Positions 13,273 to 23,805 of a stretch of 64,000 nucleotides of DNA are shown here, in pieces. The notes beneath the pieces are model-generated. The model searched no databases, was not told the origin of the DNA, and saw only the letters and a program-made list of their open reading frames with translations. The position numbers and the translations under genes were made by a program. The stretch lies in contig NC_089869.1 of NCBI RefSeq assembly GCF_036373705.1, positions 11,729,676-11,793,675 on the forward strand. The letters run 5' to 3'. This stretch comes from Amia ocellicauda (lineage: Eukaryota > Chordata > Actinopteri > Amiiformes > Amiidae). The first letter of the stretch is position 1; each line of letters opens with the position of its first letter.

Positions 13273-13378
13273 AGTGTTGGGTTTGAATAATGGACATCTT
13301 AGTGCCAAATTGCAGTACCTTCACTAATTACCAGTGGTTATTTTTTGTCATCCTTTTTATATATATGGCTATATTATA

Positions 13379-14602
13379 CACTCACCTAAAGGATTATTAG
13401 GAACACCATACTAATACTGTGTTTGACCCCCTTTCGCCTTCAGAACTGCCTTAATTCTACGTGGCATTGATTCAACAAGGTGCTGAAAGCATTCTTTAGA
13501 AATGTTGGCCCATATTGATAGGATAGCATCTTGCAGTTGATGGAGATTTGTGGGATGCACATCCAGGGCACGAAGCTCCCGTTCCACCACATCCCAAAGA
13601 TGCTCTATTGGGTTGAGATCTGGTGACTGTGGGGGCCAGTTTAGTACAGTGAACTCATTGTCATGTTCAAGAAACCAATTTGAAATGATTCGACCTTTGT
13701 GACATGGTGCTATGTTATCCTGCTGGAAGTAGCCATCAGAGGATGGGTACATGGCGGTCATAAAGGGATGGACATGGTCAGAAACAATGCTCAGGTAGGC
13801 CGTGGCATTTAAACGATGCCCAATTGGCACTAAGGGGCCTAAAGTGTGCCAAGAAAACATCCCCCACACCATTACACCACCACCACCAGCCTGCACAGTG
13901 GTAACAAGGCATGATGGATCCATGTTCTCATTCTGTTTACGCCAAATTCTGACTCTACCATCTGAATGTCTCAACAGAAATCGAGACTCATCAGACCAGG
14001 CAACATTTTTCCAGTCTTCAACTGTCCAATTTTGGTGAGCTTGTGCAAATTGTAGCCTCTTTTTCCTATTTGTAGTGGAGATGAGTGGTACCCGGTGGGC
14101 TCTTCTGCTGTTGTAGCCCATCCGCCTCAAGGTTGTACGTGTTGTGGCTTCACAAATGCTTTGCTGCATACCTCGGTTGTAACGAGTGGTTATTTCAGTC
14201 AAAGTTGCTCTTCTATCAGCTTGAATCAGTCGGCCCATTCTCCTCTGACCTCTAGCATCAACAAGGCATTTTCGCCCACAGGACTGCCGCATACTGGATG
14301 TTTTTCCCTTTTCACACCATTCTTTGTAAACCCTAGAAATGGTTGTGCGTGAAAATCCCAGTAACTGAGCAGATTGTGAAATACTCAGACCGGCCCGTCT
14401 GGCACCAACAACCATGCCACGCTCAAAATTGCTTAAATCACCTTTCTTTCCCATTCAGACATTCAGTTTGGAGTTCAGGAGATTGTCTTGACCAGGACCA
14501 CGCCCCTAAATGCATTGAAGCAACTGCCATGTGATTGGTTGGTTAGATAATTGCATTAATGAGAAATTGAACAGGTGTTCCTAATAATCCTTTAGGTGAG
14601 TG
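13379..14602 (-). mobile_element. Complete Tc1/mariner element, DD37E type
   Basis: A 1224-bp element with perfect 29-bp terminal inverted repeats (CACTCACCTAAAGGATTATT at each end, continuing nine more bases). It is flanked by TA on both sides (13377-13378 and 14603-14604), the standard target duplication of the superfamily. It holds one uninterrupted transposase frame on the minus strand. Perfect ends plus an intact gene indicate a young, possibly still mobile copy. The homologous element in the second copy of the segment (50168-51374) is broken by a 17-bp deletion. Confidence 0.96.
13411..14454 (-). CDS. Tc1/mariner transposase, intact, 347 aa
   Basis: The product would bind the terminal repeats and carry out cut-and-paste transposition in the nucleus. 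Residues 1-115 form the paired helix-turn-helix DNA-binding region (first helix-turn-helix around 8-45, a GRKC linker at 60-63, the second around 70-115). The catalytic RNase H-like domain follows. The acidic triad is visible: D155 in WSDESR, D246 in FQQDN and E284 in PDLNPIEHLW. The last two are separated by 37 residues by direct count, so this is a DD37E enzyme rather than the DD34E of Sleeping Beauty-type elements. Length matches a full Tc1 transposase and the frame has no stop. The start Met lies 148 bp inside the right terminal repeat. Expression is unknown. Confidence 0.95.
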   Translation of the reverse strand: MGKKGDLSNFERGMVVGARRAGLSISQSAQLLGFSRTTISRVYKEWCEKGKTSSMRQSCGRKCLVDARGQRRMGRLIQADRRATLTEITTRYNRGMQQSICEATTRTTLRRMGYNSRRAHRVPLISTTNRKKRLQFAQAHQNWTVEDWKNVAWSDESRFLLRHSDGRVRIWRKQNENMDPSCLVTTVQAGGGGVMVWGMFSWHTLGPLVPIGHRLNATAYLSIVSDHVHPFMTAMYPSSDGYFQQDNIAPCHKGRIISNWFLEHDNEFTVLNWPPQSPDLNPIEHLWDVVERELRALDVHPTNLHQLQDAILSIWANISKECFQHLVESMPRRIKAVLKAKGGQTQY

Positions 14603-14609
14603 TATATAG

Positions 14610-14660
14610 CCACACTAATAGTCAGGATTGTGTGTATTATTGCTTTTGTAGTCAGTAAAC
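14610..14660 (+). repeat. 51-bp direct repeat, member 1
   Basis: This sequence, starting CCACACTAATAGTCA and ending GTAGTCAGTAAAC, recurs at 26500-26550 with a few substitutions. Here it begins 6 bp after the TA flanking the DD37E element; there it lies about 10 bp from the Tc1 remnant. It probably belongs to a small unclassified repeat. Confidence 0.7.
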
Positions 14661-16596
14661 ATGACCTTACTGGACTGTGTGCAGGGTAGCCTTGTCTCGG
14701 AACCGGGTATATTAAATATAACAATTGTCAAAGATGTTACATCCCTAAATGTGATGGCAGCTTTGCATTTCCAAATAAGAATGAAACAAGACCATTGTTT
14801 AAAATAAGGGGGATTATTTTATGTATTTAATTGGGATATTTCAACACAAATTAATGGGATTTTTCATTAAAAAAATAAATAAAATAAAAAGGGGAGCAGT
14901 CTTGTCCAGGTCCCGGGACTGTAGTGGGTTGGCCCTGGTGTTCGACGCTGATGTTTCTCTCACACTGGGCATGCTCTTGGGAAGCTGGGGCCTGTGGGGC
15001 AAAACAAGACAGGATACACCGAGTCACCCCTCTGTGTGTAGCTATCACTTTACCTGAGTGACACTGATACTGTGTAACTCCCACACAGACAACCCTGCAT
15101 CCCTGCCACCCCGACTCCAGTGACTGGAGTATGGAAGTGTGGCCAATGGGGAAATTAAGATCCTAGTTACTGATCCTGCACTGGGGCGTTGTCACTGAAA
15201 TCCAGCAGTAGGGCGAGACAGAATACAGAGCTAGTGATCCTAATGTGTGAACTCCTCTTGTAATAATATAGCGCCTTGCAGGGATGTCACGGTGTGCCGT
15301 TACCTTCATAGTTGGTGACCTGCTCCATCTCCTCTCTCTCTCTCTCTCCTGCTCTTGTCTTTCACATTGTGGTTGACGGGCCCCAGTTCCTCAGGTGATC
15401 ACAAGTCCAGGTGTGGAGACATCAGAGAAGGTCTAGTGATGTCTGTAGATTTGAGACAGGTTAGGAATGAGAGGTGGGCATTAGACTGCTTACTGGAATG
15501 GAAATAGCAAAGGCTGCCACCCCTACTGTATTGCACCAACCATTCATGGCCAGATCAAACTGTGAAGCACAGTACAGTACAGTACAGCAGGGAATCTGAG
15601 AATATAGTGAAGAACCCAGTCTGGATGCATAAATGTTAAATGTATTTATTTAACATGCCAGGCCTGGAAGGGGCCCGACATGGAAGCACTCTACCTCAGC
15701 AGGGACTTATTGAACAGCAAAAGTGGACAGCCTTATATACGTTGCAGGGCATGTGGGTCTGTGGCCGGGGTCTGTCACTTGGGGTTTGCCAGCGTGTTAT
15801 CTTGAGGTCAGATTTCTGACCCTTGTAATGCTCATGGAAGACTTCCTCGGAAGAGGTGTGGGATCCAAAGAACAGATGTCTTCCTTTGATGTACTAGGAA
15901 AGGTCCGATCCCACGGTCGTCATTTAACAACTGTCAATCGCTCATTAACAAAAACAGTTCCTGCCTATCTGGAGAAAAGATTGTCCACAAACAGACTTTT
16001 AACAAACAGCTGTGGGCCCTCTCTCTCTTGGCAGTTTGATCCTGCCTATTATTGACAGGAATGTCTAGAGGGTATGCCCTGAACAACTTGCAAAATGGTT
16101 GATGCTACCATAATACATTTACTTTGCTTGGTCTGCATATTATTATAAATATAAAACATAATACAGTTGATATAAAACATTAATAACGGCTCTTCAGTAT
16201 TGTTGAAAGACAAGCTTCATAGCCTGTTTTTACTCTTTCAGTACAATAGGACATTTGAAAGCCCCCCAGTCTCCCCAGTGAACTCACCCCTGGGTGTTGG
16301 GTGAGGATCTCCCTCAGTGGCCCTGGCAGGGATGTGGACAAGACTGCCTCCCGGAGATAGACATCCAGCTCTACCACAAACTATGGTAGACAGAAATGGC
16401 TACCCATTTTTATGTATTTCTTTAATTTATTTATTTTATTGTATTTTTTGTTTTGTTTATTTTATTTTTTTGTTTAATTTAATGTATTTATTTATTGTAA
16501 TACATTTTAATTATATTCATTTAATACATTCAATTAAATTATAAAAATATTATTTTAAAAGAGATTACAAAAAATCCAGTTTTATTTCCAATGGTT
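14661..16596. other. Gene-free stretch
   Basis: No gene or classifiable element seen. It holds a short (CT)n near 15333-15350, a small AGTAC repeat near 15570-15587, and a very T/A-rich stretch at 16400-16600 just downstream of the protease stop codon. The 110-codon frame at 15723-16055 has no recognisable domain. Confidence 0.45.
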
Positions 16597-17544
16597 TCAA
16601 CCATTTCTTTTTTGTTTTGTTTTTTCTATTCTTGCAATCTCTGCTTCGACGTCAGACAGTAGAATACACCGACTGTCGCCCCCATTGGAAATGCCTTGGT
16701 ATATCCCTATGACCTGGCTAAACTCATTTAGAACTGGAGAACCAGAATTACCAGGAATCCCAGTGTTGGTAGTAAAACAAATCGTGTTTCTAATTTGATC
16801 TGCAAGTTTTCGATGTTCTGGGGTGTCTGACTTAGAGGCACGTAGTGGAACTACATGACAGGATGTTATGTCAGGTGTTTCTTGTAGTTCCTTGGTTTTA
16901 TAAGACACTCTAAAAGCATATTTTTCTGGGCGACCAATAATTCTCTCACACAGCGCACGGCCTAGAGCTGAAATATCTCCTCTCAGTTTCAATACAATAA
17001 AATCTTTTTCTTTGGAATAGTTGATGTATTGTGGATCTATATTATAGTCCTTTGTAGAACCATCAGATGTTGGGAACGATATAACAATTTTTTCAAAAAA
17101 TGAAGAGGAGATTTCCTCAACTGTGTGAAAAGTAGTTATAACCAGCCCTTGTTTCCAGTGAAAACAGTTTGACCAATTATTTCCTACTTTTATGATTCCA
17201 ACCTGAGGGAGAATAAGTTTAGGTGCACGGAACCAGAGATTGGAATACATTGAATCAAAATCTATTTGTTTTTTCAGGAATATATAAATAGTATCCATAT
17301 TATCATATTGGACATTATGAGATTTTTTGCATAAACTAAGAATAGGAATTAAATCAAATATCTTACAATGTTCAATCTTTTTGGTAAAATGCAAAACCTT
17401 TCTATAACTCTCTTTTTGGGATTTGTTTTTATTATAACATTCTAGATCATAATCATTTTCATAATTTTCAGGATCAGGAGGAGGGATACATATACTCATT
17501 GATCCAAAGTTACTATTCTCATTTTGTAAGTTTTCATTACACAT
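16597..17544 (-). CDS. FAM111-like trypsin-fold serine protease, 315 aa
   Basis: The C-terminal two thirds have the features of a chymotrypsin-fold protease of the FAM111 type. H140 lies in VITTFHTVEE, D181 in KEKDFIVLKL, and S267 in GIPGNSGSPVLNEF, giving a His-Asp-Ser triad in the right order with GxSGSP as in FAM111A/B. The N-terminal ~110 residues are lysine-rich and may correspond to the family's ubiquitin-like region, but the protein is shorter than mammalian FAM111A (about 610 aa). The frame is identical in both 36.8-kb copies. Mammalian FAM111 proteases act in the nucleus on DNA-protein crosslinks and restrict some viruses; whether this protein does so is inference. Oddity: a TA microsatellite lies just before the Met used here, and an upstream ATG at 17606 is out of frame by that repeat, so the true N-terminus is uncertain. 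Confidence 0.68.
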   Translation of the reverse strand: MCNENLQNENSNFGSMSICIPPPDPENYENDYDLECYNKNKSQKESYRKVLHFTKKIEHCKIFDLIPILSLCKKSHNVQYDNMDTIYIFLKKQIDFDSMYSNLWFRAPKLILPQVGIIKVGNNWSNCFHWKQGLVITTFHTVEEISSSFFEKIVISFPTSDGSTKDYNIDPQYINYSKEKDFIVLKLRGDISALGRALCERIIGRPEKYAFRVSYKTKELQETPDITSCHVVPLRASKSDTPEHRKLADQIRNTICFTTNTGIPGNSGSPVLNEFSQVIGIYQGISNGGDSRCILLSDVEAEIARIEKTKQKRNG

Positions 17545-17560
17545 ATATGTATATATATAT
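17543..17560 (-). repeat. (TA)n at the protease start region
   Basis: A short TA/CA dinucleotide run between the ATG at 17606 and the protease frame. The upstream ATG frame stops at 17535-17537. The distance between the two ATGs is 62 bp, so loss of one dinucleotide would join the upstream ATG to the protease frame. The run is identical in the second copy. Confidence 0.8.
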
Positions 17561-17603
17561 CTTCAAATAAAATTTGGTTTGTGGGAAAAGTAGCATTTTC
17601 ATC

Positions 17604-17795
17604 CATCACCTGCAATGAAAGAGAAAGGAAAGTGACATGAGTTTGGTTCTGTCAATGCATGTTTTCCAGGACTGTCTACAAATGAATATCAACGTTAGTT
17701 AAGAGGTACGTTTCTGCTGAGATCCTGATACAGTCACACAGTAGTGATCAAACATATCAATAACCTCCTTCATTTCGTGGCGGTCTCTGACCAGT
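17604..17795 (-). other. Candidate 5' exon(s) of the protease gene
   Basis: Reading the minus strand, a pyrimidine-rich tract ends in CATTGCAG at 17610, a good splice acceptor, directly before GTG and the ATG at 17606. Further upstream, 17795-17716 can be read as LVRDRHEMKEVIDMFDHYC, and the older paralogue at 10404-10326 preserves this with mostly conservative changes. That suggests a short coding exon rather than random DNA. A simple join does not give one open frame, so the gene model is unresolved or the 5' part is already decayed. Confidence 0.35.
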
Positions 17796-17802
17796 GTTTA
17801 AT

Positions 17803-18970
17803 GCAGGGGTGGGGAACCGTTTTCCTATCAAGGGCCATTCGAGTGTTCACAAATGTATTCACGGGCCACAACCTTAATTAATACACCGTATCTAAACATT
17901 AATACAGATGAAACTTACATTCTACTGCAAGAACAAATCACTTTTATTTCTAAACGCACACATTGCAGTCAAAATAGAAATAACTCTATAGCCCACAATA
18001 AGCAAAAAGCTCAAAAATGGCACACAATACAATAAGATAATGAAACAAGTGTAAACGTCAATATTGCAATAATGCTCAAAAGCAGTATTTTATAGTTCAG
18101 AAATAACTTTTGCATTTATCAAAACATAACTGTACACTAAAGCGACACAATAAATGCTGCTGCGCTGATCATGTCCTGAATCGTTATTGTGCTGGATGCG
18201 CTGCGCTATTGCTCTCTGTGCTGCAGTAGCATCGCGTATTGATCAGTGCAGTAAAAGCGCTCGGTGCCATTCGGACCTGCGTTTCACTCGCAGTGTTTCC
18301 ACAGCACTGGCACAGACCCACGACTGATCCGTCATTGCCAGTGTCACTGATGCCCTGAATCGGCCCTGTTCACATACACGGCATGTCCAAAACCAGCTCT
18401 CCCCAGTCTCCGTTTCCAGTCCATGTGTATTTGCGGGTCATCGCTGTATCAGCTCAATCAGTTGTAATGCTGTAATGCGTGTGTTTTTCACGCACATGAA
18501 CGACGGTGACAGGTAGAGATCGCCACTGCAGCGCCACACTGGCTCTATTGTAAGGGCCGGCAGGATTATGCGTTATATATATATATATATATATATTATA
18601 TTCTAGGTAAATTATTTATTTTCGTGCTTATGCAGTTAAAACGCAGTAGAGATGTTTATTACATAAGCTCGGCGCTTCTAGTGTTAAGTGTATGTGCAGA
18701 CATGATTTTTTCCTCAGGGGCCGCAGACAGCCGGATTGATTTTAAATATAATCATATAATATATATATATATATATATGAATATAATATGCGCGTTTCTA
18801 TTTAAGTTGTTCCTCTGTGGCAAGCCGTAACATTTACTAGTCCCATGTCAACAATTACATTTTTCATATCAGAACTAGAATTGTTGAAATAAAACGCGAC
18901 TTTTCCTATATCAAGAATTGCATTTTTGATGTCACTAATTCGACTATGATATGTTAAAACGGCCTGATCC
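17803..18970 (+). mobile_element. hAT-like insertion, probably truncated
   Basis: The left end reads CAGGGGTGGGGAACCGTTTT followed by CCTATCAAGGGCCATTCGAG, the typical end of non-autonomous hAT elements in vertebrates. The insertion interrupts the colinearity between the two older paralogous segments, since this sequence is missing from the partner near 10410. The expected inverted right end is not seen, so the right boundary is inferred from where colinearity resumes. Two (TA)n runs (about 18566-18597 and 18759-18778) lie inside; both differ in length in the second copy. Confidence 0.45.
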
Positions 18971-19832
18971 CTCTACAGGGCCTGTGCAGTGCAAAGTTGT
19001 GTCATCAGTACATTGAATAAGGGATGAAATGGATGAGCCCGTGTACAGAGGCCACTCCCTGGACAGTGCAAGTGAGAGTGCGCGCAAAGTTGCGCACATC
19101 TGCAGAATCCCGCCGATCCCATTGGTTGATCAGCGCAGAGCTGCGCAGAGCTGCGGAAATCTGCGCTACACGATCGCGACCTGTAATCGCTCGCAGTGAG
19201 TGTTGCGCAACTCAAAGACGTGGACGCGCTTAAAAAGCACATGGGAAAGAAAAAAGATATGAACTTACTCATTTATCTATTCATATTTTCAGCTGTGTAT
19301 AGTGAGTTGGTTAGGAAATGAAGATGAGTACTCTCACATAAAAATACTTTAAATTAACAACATCAATAGAACATAAAAAAGGGACAGAACTCAGCTGGAA
19401 AAGGTACAATTGTTTTAAGTGACTATCGGCTCCATGACTTAGGCAGCCCGCAACTGTAAGTAACTATAATGCAAACCAGGCCAGCTGTGCCTATATGGGA
19501 GTTTCCCACATTGCTTCACTTTCTCTGTACCAGCATGTGCGTTTCCCTGCTATTTCATGCTATACTGAGAAATCAAACCATGAGAAGGAAAGGCAACAAT
19601 CCCGAGAGTCCGCTTAAATAAGTTATTTGTATGCACAATATTTTGAATTTAACGAACTAAGTCAATCAGTATTAAAAATGATTTCCTCCTACTATGATAT
19701 CAAACAGCAGACTATAGTGACACAGTGTACTTGAATCAATCATGTCGTTAATCCTTAAAGCAAAGAAGAAAATAGATACATTTTTAATTAAAAAAAGGGA
19801 AACGGAATGAGTTACAAAGTTAACAGTTACAT

Positions 19833-19863
<31 letters not shown>

Positions 19864-20336
19864 TATATATATATATAAATTAAGATACCACTTAACATTG
19901 ATTTCTGAATCTAGAGCTGTATATAGACATATGTATGTATGTATGTATGTGTGCATATATGTATATAAACCATATATAAACCATTGGTACTTACAGCTTG
20001 TAGCAGAGCTGGATTCTCTCTCATACATCTCAGTGTGTATTAGTCATTTAAAGGTCCCATCCTCCAATCAGAACTCAGCACAGGCATAGGTTTCATTTCA
20101 CGATAGTTGGGACAATTTCTCCAGTATCCTGTCAGAGAGGTGAAATGGAAATACAGTATCTTGCAAACAGCTTGGAAGGAAGTGAACAACTCATTATAAA
20201 CAAGGCAATCAGTAAGAGTTTCAAAGTTGAGGTAACAGTATTAGTACCTTTTGATCCCAGACAACTACTACTACTACTACTACTATTAACTCAACTTTAA
20301 TACATATATAAAACCAACTTATTACAGTGCAGAGGT
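18971..20336. other. Gene-free stretch with microsatellites
   Basis: No gene recognised. It contains a (CATA)n/(CA)n run at about 19830-19862, a TATATA run after it, and a (TGTA)n run near 19930-19950. A CpG-rich patch at 19070-19230 is identical in the second copy. A (CTA)n run lies at 20266-20285. Confidence 0.45.
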
Positions 20337-21540
20337 GTTTTGGATGGTGCAGTTAGTTTGGAGATCTGATAATTTAGGGGAATTATTGTAGGAACAGAGG
20401 GGCGCTGTGATTGCGGGAGCCAGTCATGGGGAGCAATGAGATAAATTGGGGTGCCTGAGTTCCTGCCGGGGAGAAACAGTTTAAAGAGAAAGAGTGAGAA
20501 CAGTGCTGCTCCTTAAAAAGCTGTCAGAGAAATAAATGTGTTGCAGGAACACCAACTCCCTCTTATTACTCATTGTGTTTGTCAGTGGTGAATCCAGTAG
20601 TGAAAAGCCTGAAATGCTACAGTAGATTTAGGCTGGTTGTAGTTTGTTTGTTTGTCTAATTGTTTATTTGTTTTACTTCTAATTACAGACTGTACAGTTT
20701 TGACTTCTGACTCTCCTTGAATTAATAAATACACCCATAAAAGCGAATGAAGAAGGACTGAAAACTGTGCTAAACTGTCTATTGCCTTATTCCAGTGCCT
20801 TTCATTTTTTTACAAAATGTGCGAAAGCATAATCAACCATATCCACCGACAGTTGAAAACATACTTAAGCTTAACTGATGGTTTCAGCAGTGGCACGCTA
20901 TCTGCATAGCTGTGATTACTTTGGCACCCAATAGAAGGCAAATCAAACCATGTAAAACAATGTAAAATGGAATATGCAATATTTATTAACAAAAGATTAA
21001 TCAAACAGTGGTATTGTGAGGAAAAATGTCACTCAGGGCAAGTATCAAAGTGTCAGTCTGTGGGGCGTATGGGCTGTCTGCTGAAGCTTCTGTAAGGCCT
21101 CAATATCAGGCCTGGATTCAGATAGAGCCAAGGGTTTACACATGCCCTTGTAGCCTGCAATCTTAATGTTAAATGCATTTATTATGGCTATATACCATGG
21201 GGGGCAAGAGGTGAAGGGCCAGTGAAGTTGATGTAAGTGGGTGGGTCAGTGCTAGCTGCTGTAGCACAACATCTTCTCTTGTGTAACATATCAGAGACTA
21301 ACACAGGTGGATTCAAGTGCGTACTCAACCAAAAGAATAAGACAAAAGTACAAGGGGGAGATCTAGAAGGTGTCGTAAAGAACATGCCAGAGGAACATCC
21401 ATTGGGCAGACATGCAAAACCAAGAGATCCAAAGGGGAGGTGATAAGGAGAAAACAATAGATCAGGCACACTATTAGACAGGTGACAAACACAGACTGCT
21501 CATTAGTGGCTCTGTAAAGAAGACAGGACTTCACAGTGAC

Positions 21541-22549
21541 TGAAGCACAAACAGGGGTTGAAGTGCAGGGCAGAGTGGCGTCAGTGGAGCTGGTAGGGAC
21601 AGTTAGAACCAATGAGAGCAGAGGGTTAGTAGGACAAGTGCACATGGTGTGTAGGAATGTTAAATGAATAATTGCTTATTGACAGAGGGAGACTGTCGAG
21701 TATTCAGGTGATGAGGATGACCTCAAGTGGTGAACAGGGGAAGTGCAGTCATTCCCTCAATGACTCTCCCTTCTTTCCTCTGCTCTCCCCCACCACCACT
21801 AACCACATCCCACTTCAGTCATCTTCGGGTTGGCTGTTTCTGCCTCACCATCTTTCCCTTTTAAATTATGAACTATATTAAATTCCTTGAAAAGGCTTTG
21901 ATTACATTCAATATTATGTTCAAACGATGCATCCTAACCATCCCCTAGTTCCTGACATTAGGTATATCAACATTATGGTTCTACATCTGACACATACAGA
22001 CCCACCCTGCTGTCCTTGGTCTTTGTTTGATATTATAAAAACTATATATACACCTCTGCTGTGCCGCTCTGGTGTCCCGGGCTGTAGGCTCATCACTGCT
22101 CATCACTTATGAGCTGCATTAAACAAAGTCTAGTGAAATAACTTGATTAAAATCTAATCATCTAATTAATTATCCAATTAAGTACACACAATTTACAGTT
22201 GAACAGTCACACTTGTGTTTTCCACCTTTGTAAATGGTCAACACAAAACCTATTGAACAAGAAAAGGCCAGAAGAGAGTAACATGTTGGACCTCACATTT
22301 TATAAACTTATATTTGGGCTTTTAAAATGACTGCTGCAAAATAGTGAAAGTAGTTTAATGTCAGCATTATGTTGAATGAGGAAGAGGCTACTTTAAATGG
22401 AGTGGTTATTGAGCTATACATATTGTTACGTCGCACATTACCCATACCTGGGCATGACTATCAGTTAATCAGGGAGCTTTCACCTGGCAGTGAATGCACA
22501 GAGAAAAATCCTGCAGAGCTTTGTATGCCATTTAAGAAGGCTGTAGAAG
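21541..22549. other. Gene-free stretch
   Basis: I see no gene, RNA gene or classifiable repeat. Short open frames lack domains. Confidence 0.45.
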
Positions 22550-23560
22550 ATGTATATCCCCATTAGAATTTGGCTTCAAGTATCTGACAGTGTAATCCAA
22601 CCCATCATGTTATATGGAAGTGAGATATGGGGTCCCGTCAGTGAACAGCATTACACCAAATGGGAAAAACAACCGGCAGAAACTCTACACATTGAATTCT
22701 GCAGAAATATATTACAAGTACAATGCAAAACACCATACACTGGATGAAGGGCTGGATAAAGCCATTACCCACTGCTTTTTAAAACCCCAGACAATAGCAT
22801 TGAAATTCTGGTCCCATCTAAAAAATAAACAATCCAGATTCACTCCATCACAAGGGTCTCCGATCCCAAGAGCTCAGAGCGCAAAAGAGTCCAATCAGGC
22901 AGCTGGTGCTGAAGCTGCCATCACTAACCTCAGCTAATACTGACCCACACTGCTCACACAAAACCAATCAGAGCTGACCACACTGTGACACACAGAGCCA
23001 ATCAGAGCTGACCACACTGTGACACACAGAGCCAAATCAGAGCTGACCACACTGTGACACACAGAGCCAAATCAGAGCTGACCACACTGTGACACACATA
23101 GAAAACTCTTATCTGGAGTTCTGGAATAACTAAACTAAAGCTTGTAAAGTAAACTTGACTGCTATCGGGCCCTAAATGGAAATGACACCCTGGCCGATTA
23201 TCTCTTCACTGTCAGAGATACAAAGCACAGACATTTCCTGACCAAGTACAAGCTCAGTGACCACAGCCTGGCCATAAAAACAGGCCGACACAGACAGACC
23301 TGGCAGGCCAGAGAGGACCGGCACTGTGGTCACTGTGTGACAGGACAGGTGCAGACAGAGAAGCACTTTCTCCTGCACTGCTACAAAGATGCATCAATGA
23401 GGGAGACATTTATCCAAAGAATCACCCATTCTTTCCCCAATTACCCAAAACTCACCCACACAGAGAAACAAAAACTTGCCCTGGGAGAAAAACACACAGC
23501 CCCATTAGTGGCAAAATATGCAGCTGCCTCCCCCAGCCTTAGGGACCCACAGTGAGTGCT
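22550..23560 (+). mobile_element. Non-LTR retrotransposon (LINE) C-terminal fragment
   Basis: Translated pieces match the end of a LINE polyprotein: a segment with SVIQPIMLYGSEIWGP, then HIEFCRNILQVQ, then, after a tandem repeat, DYLFTVRDTKHRHFLTKYK and SDHSLAIKTGRHRQTW, ending in a CxxC...HFLLHC zinc-binding-like pattern. Frames are broken, so this is a dead 5'-truncated copy. The clade is not certain. In the second copy a GAG to TAG change adds a stop just before HFLLHC. Confidence 0.7.
22964..23101 (+). repeat. 34-35-bp minisatellite, four units
   Basis: Four head-to-tail units beginning CCAATCAGAGCTGACCACAC, the last two with one extra A. It lies inside the LINE fragment, and unit number is the same in the second copy (59743-59880). 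Confidence 0.93.
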
Positions 23561-23805
23561 CGGCACAGTGCTGTGCAGGCAGACTGTGAAGCTGGAGATG
23601 TTCTTGATCCAGTGGAGTTCCAGTTCCAGTACGAGGGAGGCCCAGCTGTAGCAGAACCATCTGAAAGGAGCCGCCGAGGACGGACACTTGCTGGGACTGG
23701 TTGGAGCCCAAGGAGGACCTTGGTCGGCGAGCAGGCTACTGGAGAGGCAGCACACCCTGGATCCAGATCCTTGGACTACAGGCACTGGGTCTCAGCGAGA
23801 GGACC

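Larger units (their letters stand above)
9698..13330. repeat. Older internal paralogous segment, member 1
   Basis: This segment is colinear with about 17041-21540. Matching blocks are the protease remnant with the protease; 10200-10410 with 17600-17800; 10615-10838 with 20337-20529; 11938-12080 with 20530-20670; 12350-12720 with 20690-21040; and 12840-13250 with 21130-21540. Colinearity is interrupted here by the solo LTR at 10839-11937 and in the partner by a hAT-like insertion. Divergence is far higher than between the 36.8-kb copies, so this duplication is older. Confidence 0.75.
17041..21540. repeat. Older internal paralogous segment, member 2
   Basis: Partner of 9698-13330 (blocks listed there). 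It carries the functional-looking protease copy instead of the remnant, lacks the solo LTR, and holds the single-GAAA empty site near 20525-20530. Extra material at 17803-18970 is the hAT-like insertion, and 18971-20336 aligns only in patches. Confidence 0.72.

Noticed and set aside
12902..13324. 140-codon minus-strand frame rich in Cys and Leu
   Set aside because: Its paralogue at 21188-21645 is frameshifted and the similarity is as strong at DNA level as at protein level, so no coding constraint is visible.
22964..23101. CRISPR-like array
   Set aside because: Units are contiguous 34-35-bp tandem copies without unique spacers, inside a LINE in vertebrate DNA.
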